From positions 1-21,689 of the forward strand of contig DATKRK010000139.1 in the NCBI GenBank assembly GCA_035532215.1: 21,689 nt of DNA, written 5' to 3'. The position numbers were made by a program, and so were the translations under genes. The notes beneath the pieces are model-generated. The model saw nothing but the letters and a program-made list of their open reading frames with translations, did no database searches and was not told where the DNA came from. This document shows positions 16,673-21,689 of the stretch, one piece after another. Numbering within the stretch: position 1 is the first letter of the stretch; each line of letters begins with the position of its first letter. The DNA is from JAICIG01 sp035532215 (GTDB taxonomy: Bacteria; Planctomycetota; Planctomycetia; Pirellulales; JAICIG01).

Positions 16673-18097
16673 TCAGCCGGGGCGTCGATCACGCCGCGAG
16701 AGGAAATAATCGACCGCGCTGACGACGATCCCCGCCGCCAGCAGCCCGAACGACCAGCGCGGTTCGGGCGAACCTTTTTCCTCGGCGTACAAAAGGCTGG
16801 CTCGCAGCATGAACGCGCAGCAACCGGCGAACGCCAGCGGCGTCAGCGGGTAGAAGGGCGCGCGATGCGGACGCGGGCGGCTCGGATCGCGCAGCCGCAG
16901 CACGATCAGCGACAACGAAACCAATAACAAGAATAGCCAGAAGACCGGCAACGTGAAGGTGACCATCCGCTCGAATCCGCCGTCGCCGGAACTGTCGAGG
17001 GTCAGCCCAAAGCCCAACACCACGCCGATTGCGATCAGCCCCTGCACGGCCAGCGACCACGCCGGCGTGCCGAGCCGAGGGCTCCAACGGCCGAGCAGCG
17101 CGAACAGCGCGTGCTCTTTGCCCATCGCATAATAAATTCGCCCTCCGGTGAAGATCATGCCGTTGACGGCGCCCAGGGCCGAGACGGCGACCAACACGCT
17201 GACGGCCTTGGCGCCCCAATCGCCGGCGCCCAGGCGGGCCACGTCGGCCGCCACGGCCGGCGCCTGCCGCAAGCCCTCGAAGCCCAAAGCGTGCAAGAAC
17301 GCGGCGTTGACCAGCACGTAGATCAACGTCACGGCCAGCGTCCCCGAGATCAGGGCTCGAAAGATGTTCTTCTCCGGATTGCGCACCTCGGCGCTGACGT
17401 AGGCCATGTCGTTCCAGCCGCCGTAAGCGTACAGAATCAGAATCATTGCCAGGCCCCAGTCCGACGACGAGGGCTTGGCAGGCGACGAGGCTTCCGGCGC
17501 CGAGTAGAGAAAGCCGATCGCCACCACCGCGAGCAAGCCGGCAAGCTTGGCCGCAGTCAGCAAATTTTGCGTCCATTTGCCGCTGGCCACGCCCAGAATG
17601 TTGATCGCCGTCAACACGGCGATGGCGCCCGCCGCGTAAATCACCAGTGCGTGCGGGCCCAGCGGCAAAATCTCGTTCGCGTAATCGGCGAACACGAAGG
17701 CCAGCGAGCCGATCGAACCGGGCCGCACGATCCACAGTTCGCACCAGGCGAACAGCAAACCCATTGGCCGGCCGTAGGCTCGCGAGAGGAAGACGTAATC
17801 GCCCCCTTCCGCCGGAAACATCGTGGCCAACTCGGCATAGCACAGCGAACCAATTAAGGCGAACAGGCCGCCGACAAGCCACACGCCGATCACCGCGACC
17901 GAACTGGGCACGCAGCCGGCGATATCCGGCGCGGCTTTATAAACGCCCGAACCGATGATGATGCCGACGATGATCGACGTCGAGTCGAACAGCGTGAGCT
18001 GTCGCTGGGGCGCGGCGTTGAGCGATGGCGAATCCGGCGAGGGCGTCTCCGAATCGAGGATTGGTGCGGCGTATGGATTGCGCTCGTCCATCGTCAT
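16673..18097 (-). CDS. APC-superfamily amino acid permease
   Basis: ATG 18097 gives 474 residues; an in-frame ATG two codons on is an alternative start and neither has a strong ribosome-binding site. About 38 polar residues at the N-terminus include NPYAAP, a type of motif I associate with planctomycete membrane proteins. About twelve hydrophobic helices follow. The first carries GIIIGSGVY, the GxxIGSGIF-type substrate-binding break of APC transporters, and helix 6 carries LILYAYGGWNDMAYVSAEVRNPEKN, as in the LAT/YfnA-like branch. It would carry amino acids or related amines by exchange or proton symport; the substrate cannot be read. It lies 17 bp after the Uma2 gene on the same strand and is probably co-transcribed. 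It might transport a product linked to the upstream enolase gene, but nothing shows this. Confidence 0.9.
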   Translation of the reverse strand: MTMDERNPYAAPILDSETPSPDSPSLNAAPQRQLTLFDSTSIIVGIIIGSGVYKAAPDIAGCVPSSVAVIGVWLVGGLFALIGSLCYAELATMFPAEGGDYVFLSRAYGRPMGLLFAWCELWIVRPGSIGSLAFVFADYANEILPLGPHALVIYAAGAIAVLTAINILGVASGKWTQNLLTAAKLAGLLAVVAIGFLYSAPEASSPAKPSSSDWGLAMILILYAYGGWNDMAYVSAEVRNPEKNIFRALISGTLAVTLIYVLVNAAFLHALGFEGLRQAPAVAADVARLGAGDWGAKAVSVLVAVSALGAVNGMIFTGGRIYYAMGKEHALFALLGRWSPRLGTPAWSLAVQGLIAIGVVLGFGLTLDSSGDGGFERMVTFTLPVFWLFLLLVSLSLIVLRLRDPSRPRPHRAPFYPLTPLAFAGCCAFMLRASLLYAEEKGSPEPRWSFGLLAAGIVVSAVDYFLSRRDRRPG

Positions 18098-18114
18098 CCA
18101 ACTTCGGCGGCGAA

Positions 18115-18672
18115 TTAAGACGACTCGAAAAAACGCGCCGCTACGATGCGGAACTCATCGTGGATCTCGGCCAGCACGAGCGTGTCGCTTGCCGTTAGCG
18201 CAATCGGCGGCGAGTTCGGGCGACAGACGTGAAGCGTCTCGTCGTCCGGGTCGCACAGGACCACGGCGAGCACGCCGGCCTTCAGGTATTCGGCCGTTTT
18301 GGCGAACAATTCCGACCACGTGTCGCTCGGCGAGCGGATCTCGAAGACGACTTCCGGGGCGATTGAAGGATACCCGACGGGGGCCGGGCCGCGAGGCATT
18401 CTGGCGTAGCTGTAATAAGCGATATCGGGGCCGCGAACCGTATCGGGACGGCGTTCGGTGACGATGCCCGAGTCGTTTGTGATCACCCGGCCCAGATCGC
18501 GGCTTTGGAGAAACTCCTTCAAAACATAGGCGACCTGCCCACAAACTTCTCCGTGACGAACGCCCGGCATGTTCATCATGACCGCCACCCCTCGCACCAA
18601 TTCCATGGGCCGCCCGGAATCGGGAAGCTTGAGGAATTCCTCCGCCGTCAACAGTTCGGTCGTGGTCGCCAT
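18115..18672 (-). CDS. Uma2-family (DUF820) putative PD-(D/E)XK protein
   Basis: ATG 18672 starts a 185-residue product, normal for the family, with no clear Shine-Dalgarno site. The N-terminal TAEEFLKLPDSGRPMELVRG, then HGEVCGQVAYVLKEFL, the RGPDIAYYS motif, EVVFEIRSPSDTWSEL, AKTAEYLKAGV and VVLCDPDDETLHVC follow the Uma2 layout. Family members have a restriction-endonuclease-like fold with acidic residues in the PD and xxE positions. They are often present in many copies in planctomycetes and cyanobacteria, and no cellular role is established. The gene lies between the enolase gene (40 bp upstream) and the permease gene (17 bp downstream), all on the minus strand. Confidence 0.9.
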   Translation of the reverse strand: MATTTELLTAEEFLKLPDSGRPMELVRGVAVMMNMPGVRHGEVCGQVAYVLKEFLQSRDLGRVITNDSGIVTERRPDTVRGPDIAYYSYARMPRGPAPVGYPSIAPEVVFEIRSPSDTWSELFAKTAEYLKAGVLAVVLCDPDDETLHVCRPNSPPIALTASDTLVLAEIHDEFRIVAARFFESS

Positions 18673-18712
18673 AACTTAAGTTTAGCCGATGCTTTCGCGC
18701 TTGAACACCGCT

Positions 18713-19891
18713 TCACCAATCTCCCACCGCCCCGTCGGCGTAGAACGATCGCTGCAAAACCTCCTGCTGGAAGGGATGCTTTTTCACTTCGGCCTCGTTG
18801 ATCTCGATGCCCAGCCCCGGCCGGTCGCCGGGCCGGACGATGCGGCCTTGCGGCTCGACGACGAACCCCTCTTGAACCACGTCGCCGCGCCAAGGCACGT
18901 CGAGATGCACCGCTTCGCAGATAATGTAGGCCGGCGAGGCGAAGCCCAGCTCCAGCGACGCCGCCGTGCTCACCGGACCCTGCGGATTGTGCGGCGCGAT
19001 CGCCACGCGATACGCCTCGCACATCGCGGCGATTCGCCGGGCCTCGCTCAGACCGCCGCAATGGGTGATGTCGGGCTGCAAAATGCTGCACGCCTGTTGT
19101 TCCAGAAACGGGCGAAAGGCGTGTTGGCCGATGAGCCGCTCGCCGGTGGCGATCGGCGTCGCCACCGCACGTTGAATCTCGGCGATCCCTGCGACGCTTT
19201 CGGGCCAACAAGGCTCTTCGAACCAGTATAGCCCGTAGGGCTCCAAGGCCCGGGCGAACCGCAGACCCATTCGCGGCGACGGCCGTGCGTGGCAATCGAC
19301 CATGATGTCGATCGTGTCGCCCGCCGCGTCGCGCATCGCCCGCACGCAAGCCTCGGCGTACTTGATCGGCCGCAAACCTTCGATGGGGGCCGTCTCGGGC
19401 ACGGCCATCGACTTGAAGGCCGTAAAGCCGTCGGCGACCGCCTTGGCCGCCAGTTCGCCGAAGCGGCCGGCGTCGGCGGGCGTGGTTTCATAAAAATCTT
19501 CCATCTTGCCGCCGCCCAGATGGCAATAGGTCCGCACGTAGTCGCGAACCGGACCGCCCCAGAGCTTATGGCACGGCACGCCGTGGACCTTGCCCAAAAT
19601 ATCCCACAAGGCGATGTCGATGCCGCTAATCGCCGTGGCCCGCACGACCCCGTTGCCGTGCCAGAAATGTTGGCGGTGCATCATCTGCCACAAGTACTCG
19701 ATCCGCGTCGGATCCTCGCCGATGACGAGTTGAGTTACGTCTTCGACCGCGCCGACGACGGCGCGCGTGTGCCATTCCAGCGTCGCCTCGCCCCAGCCCC
19801 ATAAGCCAGGCTGGTCGGTGAGCACTTTGACGAAAATCCAATTCCGCATCCGTGCATGGCAGACGTGGGTTTCAATCGCGGTAATTTTCAT
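18713..19891 (-). CDS. Enolase-superfamily acid-sugar dehydratase (galactonate-dehydratase-like)
   Basis: ATG 19891 gives 392 residues, normal for the mandelate racemase/muconate lactonising enzyme group. It follows D-galactonate dehydratase closely: MKITAIETHVCHARMRNWIF, GWGEATLEWHTR, GIDIALWDILGK, VDCHARPSP, YWFEEP, TGERL, ILQPDITHCGG, APHNPQGP and a PGLGIEINEAEV tail. Metal ligands match in position and spacing: Asp199, Glu225 and Glu251, with His201 and His301 as likely acid/base residues. It would dehydrate an aldonate to a 2-keto-3-deoxy acid using Mg2+ in the cytoplasm. Galactonate is the closest guess, but this family is known for substrate diversity. It is divergent from a DapA-superfamily lyase that could act on the product. 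The ribosome-binding site is weak. Confidence 0.9.
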   Translation of the reverse strand: MKITAIETHVCHARMRNWIFVKVLTDQPGLWGWGEATLEWHTRAVVGAVEDVTQLVIGEDPTRIEYLWQMMHRQHFWHGNGVVRATAISGIDIALWDILGKVHGVPCHKLWGGPVRDYVRTYCHLGGGKMEDFYETTPADAGRFGELAAKAVADGFTAFKSMAVPETAPIEGLRPIKYAEACVRAMRDAAGDTIDIMVDCHARPSPRMGLRFARALEPYGLYWFEEPCWPESVAGIAEIQRAVATPIATGERLIGQHAFRPFLEQQACSILQPDITHCGGLSEARRIAAMCEAYRVAIAPHNPQGPVSTAASLELGFASPAYIICEAVHLDVPWRGDVVQEGFVVEPQGRIVRPGDRPGLGIEINEAEVKKHPFQQEVLQRSFYADGAVGDW

Positions 19892-19972
19892 CGCTTCGGA
19901 TTCCAGTGAAATCTATCCGGCCTGTTTTGCGGTGGTCATGCCGCTTCAGGTCATCCAAAAAGAATTCCTGTA

Positions 19973-20054
19973 GGGAACGCCCTCCGTGGCGTTCCGGGAA
20001 GTGCGAATTGACTGTCTTTTCCCAGGTTCCCGGAACGCCACGGAGGGCGTTCCC
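19973..20054. repeat. Perfect 27-bp inverted repeat, REP-like
   Basis: The left arm (19973-19999) starts GGGAACGCCCTCCGTGGCG and the right arm (20028-20054) is its exact reverse complement over all 27 bases, with 28 bases between. Each arm is itself nearly palindromic: GGAACGCC pairs with GGCGTTCC around CTCCGT. This is the form of a paired REP-type element. It is non-coding. Confidence 0.9.
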
Positions 20055-20124
20055 AACAGAGCAGCCGCCAAGTTGACACCGCCCGCGGCAGCCAGTCAAC
20101 TGGGAAGCGAATACGATTTGGAAA

Positions 20125-20262
20125 GCCACGGATGAAACACGGAAGCAACACGGATCAACCCGCGTGGAACTTCAGCGCCGGAGTGCCGAACCTATCCTTT
20201 TTGAACGGATCTTTTCCCGACTCTCTTTTTCATCCGTGTTCAATCCGTGTTTCATCCGTGGC
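20125..20262. repeat. Inverted repeat of the CCACGGATGAAACACGGA type
   Basis: The left arm (about 20125-20155) begins GCCACGGATGAAACACGGA. The right arm (about 20231-20262) is its reverse complement, with those 19 bases identical and about three mismatches before a second shared block, AACACGGAT. About 75 bases of unremarkable sequence lie between. Its right end is about 40 bp before the lyase start codon. Confidence 0.85.
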
Positions 20263-20304
20263 TAAGCTCGACCGCTCCGCGCTTGCATCCAGGAATCGCT
20301 AACC

Positions 20305-21234
20305 ATGCCTACCGCACTCCTCGACGGCGTCGTGCCGATCATCCCGACGCCTTTCACTGCCGACGAACAGATCGACTTCGAAGCGCTGGCCTCGTGCGTG
20401 CGATTCGCCGCCAACAGCCGCCTGGCCGCCGTTTGCCTGCCAGCTTATGCCAGCGAGTTTTACAAGTTGAGCGACGCCGAACGGCGCCAGGTCGTCCGGG
20501 CGGCGATCGAAGCGGCGGGCGACAAGCTGGCCGTCGTGGCCCAGGCGAACCATCCTTCGGCCCGCATCGCGGCGCAAATTGCCAGCGACTACGAAAGCCT
20601 GGGCGCCTCGCTGATCTCGTTCGCCTTGCCGCGAATTTTCGCACTCAAGGAGAGCGATCTGCTCGAATACGCCCGCACGATTTGCCGCGCCGTGAAGCTG
20701 CCCGTGCTGATTCAGGACTTCAATCCGGGCGGGCCGACGGTCGGCGGCGAGTTCGCCCGGCGGCTGGCCGACGAATGCCCGAACTTCCGCTACTTGAAGC
20801 TCGAAGAGTCGCTGATGGGCCCGAAGATCCGCGGCATCATCGATGCGACCGAAGGGCGGATCGGCGTGCTCGAAGGCTGGGGCGGCATGTATCTGCTCGA
20901 TTTGATTCCGGCCGGAATCTGCGGCTTGATGCCGGGCTTGGCCGTGTCCGATTTATTGCAGCAGGTTTGGCAACTCGCCCACAGCCACAAGGACGGCGAA
21001 GCGGTGACGATCTTTCAGACGGTGCTGCCGCAGGTGATGTACGCCTTGCAGAACTCGGAGCTGTTCAATTGGGTCGAAAAGCGCCTGCTCGTCTCGCGCG
21101 GCGTCATTCCCCAGGCGAGCAGCCACGTGCGCCGCGCGACCTTCACGCCTGATGAAGCGACGCTGGCCTACGGCGACCGGCTGAATTCGCAGGTCGTGGC
21201 CTTGGCGCGAAAGCTCGGTTTGCCGCCGGCCTAA
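20305..21234 (+). CDS. DapA/KDG-aldolase superfamily lyase, atypical active site
   Basis: ATG 20305 has AGGA about eleven bases upstream and gives 309 residues, normal for the family. The (beta/alpha)8 layout is clear (VVPIIPTPFTADEQIDFEAL, then AVVAQANHPSA, VLIQDFNPGG, FRYLKLEES, VLEGWGGMYLL). The Schiff-base lysine is Lys165 in YLKLE. The usual catalytic Tyr (133 in E. coli DapA) is Phe139 in QDFNPGG. The GTTGE-type motif is replaced by Ala47-Tyr-Ala-Ser-Glu51, and the Arg that binds a carboxylate in true DapA (about three residues after the NxP) is absent. It is therefore not a lysine-pathway DapA. It is more likely an aldolase or dehydratase for a 2-keto-3-deoxy acid made by the divergent dehydratase. 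The exact reaction is not readable. Confidence 0.87.
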   Translation: MPTALLDGVVPIIPTPFTADEQIDFEALASCVRFAANSRLAAVCLPAYASEFYKLSDAERRQVVRAAIEAAGDKLAVVAQANHPSARIAAQIASDYESLGASLISFALPRIFALKESDLLEYARTICRAVKLPVLIQDFNPGGPTVGGEFARRLADECPNFRYLKLEESLMGPKIRGIIDATEGRIGVLEGWGGMYLLDLIPAGICGLMPGLAVSDLLQQVWQLAHSHKDGEAVTIFQTVLPQVMYALQNSELFNWVEKRLLVSRGVIPQASSHVRRATFTPDEATLAYGDRLNSQVVALARKLGLPPA

Positions 21235-21235
21235 G

Positions 21236-21359
21236 TAGGGCAGACATTCCTGTCTGCCGAGCGAATAGGGCAGACATTCCTGTCTGCCGAAATAGGGCGG
21301 ACATTCGTGCCCGCCGCAACCAAAATCACCCAACGGGGCAGACAAGAATATCCGCCCTA
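21236..21359. repeat. Cluster of four palindromic hairpin units (GGCAGACA-TTCC-TGTCTGCC type)
   Basis: Two direct units at 21236-21258 and 21266-21288 each read TAGGGCAGACATTCC then TGTCTGCC, so GGCAGACA pairs with TGTCTGCC across TTCC. A third, diverged unit lies at 21293-21315 and an inverted one at 21335-21359. The cluster fills the gap between the lyase stop and the MFS start. It may end or stabilise the lyase transcript, but no T tract follows. Confidence 0.85.
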
Positions 21360-21379
21360 CTGAGTTGAAGCGAGCCGCG

Positions 21380-21689
21380 ATGATCGGCGATGAGAATCCT
21401 AATCGGGCGCCGGAGCTTTCGACGACAACGCCGCCGTCGACTCGCCCGACTTCCGTTCGCGCTTGGGTCATGGTTTGGCTTTGCGCCGCGGCGGCCATCT
21501 CCTACATCCACCGCAATTCGATTGCCGTCGCGGAAGAGGCGATTCGCGTCGATCTGGGATTGTCGAAGCCGCAGATGGGCTGGGTGCTGGGCTCGTTTTT
21601 TTGGGGCTACGCCCTGTTGCAGATCCCCTCGGGCTGGGTCGGCGACCGTTTCGGTTCGCGCGGGCCGCTGGCGCTGTTCTCGGCCGCCT
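21380..21689 (+). CDS. MFS transporter, N-terminal part (cut by window edge)
   Basis: The frame from ATG 21380 runs off the window after 103 codons without a stop. A polar N-terminus of about 28 residues precedes a first helix (WVMVWLCAAAAISYIHRNSI). SKPQMGWVLGSFFWGYALLQ forms the second. GWVGDRFGSRGP matches the MFS loop 2-3 motif. The SYIHRNSIAVA and MGWVLGSFFWGYAL pattern fits the anion:cation symporter branch, which often imports acid sugars such as hexuronates and galactonate. That fits the neighbouring dehydratase and lyase, so it may supply their substrate. The ribosome-binding site is weak. The substrate is inferred from context. Confidence 0.85.
   Translation, partial: MIGDENPNRAPELSTTTPPSTRPTSVRAWVMVWLCAAAAISYIHRNSIAVAEEAIRVDLGLSKPQMGWVLGSFFWGYALLQIPSGWVGDRFGSRGPLALFSAA

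Larger units (their letters stand above)
19892..20304. other. 413-bp divergent intergenic region with nested repeats
   Basis: No gene is visible. It separates the minus-strand dehydratase gene from the plus-strand lyase gene and should hold both promoters. It contains a perfect 27-bp inverted repeat (19973-20054), a second inverted repeat (20125-20262), and a short symmetric element, AGTTGAC at 20071-20077 with GTCAACT at 20095-20101, which could be an operator. I could not assign a convincing -35/-10 pair. Confidence 0.6.

Noticed and set aside
20305..21234. Calling this gene dapA (lysine biosynthesis)
   Set aside because: The catalytic Tyr, the GTTGE-type motif and the carboxylate-binding Arg are all changed, and the neighbours are acid-sugar genes.
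21236..21359. Possible CRISPR array
   Set aside because: Only about four units, spacers of 4-19 bases, one unit inverted, internal hairpins and no cas genes. It fits a REP-like cluster.

Overview
The window looks like a chromosomal segment of a planctomycete, probably Pirellulales-like. This is inferred from its high GC content and its family mix: a PPC-domain protein with an Ala/Glu/Lys coiled coil, a very long exported WD40 protein, a membrane-anchored prenyltransferase-repeat protein, a permease starting NPYAAP, a sugar-acid enolase/aldolase pair, and dense palindromic intergenic repeats. No rRNA, tRNA or CRISPR array was seen.

Region 1 (1-2643, minus strand) begins inside an IS66-type insertion sequence. 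Its end, GTAAGCG, lies within a six-helix membrane sensor gene, cutting it after 198 codons. Next is a membrane-anchored protein with squalene-cyclase-like repeats.

Region 2 (2932-8585, plus strand) is a compact operon: MoxR AAA+ ATPase, DUF58 protein, TgpA-like transglutaminase, and a divergent YchF/OLA1-like P-loop NTPase. The NTPase start overlaps the transglutaminase stop by ATGA. The first three genes form a widespread set; the fourth is the unusual part.

Region 3 (8769-15667, plus strand) holds two large exported proteins. One has two PPC domains and a coiled-coil insert of about 170 residues. The other consists almost entirely of 28 WD40 blades, which fits four seven-bladed propellers.

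Region 4 (15668-16672) holds a GxxExxY (PD-(D/E)XK-like) gene broken by one in-frame TGA. Copies of a CGCGGAG-type repeat lie on both sides of it, one direct pair plus one inverted copy. A small two-helix membrane protein gene follows.

Region 5 (16673-21689) has a minus-strand trio (galactonate-dehydratase-like enolase, Uma2 protein, APC permease). Divergent from it on the plus strand are an atypical DapA-superfamily lyase and the start of an MFS transporter. The enolase, lyase and MFS gene together suggest uptake, dehydration and cleavage or further dehydration of an acid sugar. The gap between the divergent genes carries two long inverted repeats, and the gap before the MFS gene carries four short hairpin units.

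No complete, clearly new defence or biosynthetic system is evident. The best leads are the NTPase coupled to the transglutaminase operon, the repeat-flanked nuclease-like gene, and the atypical lyase next to the enolase.
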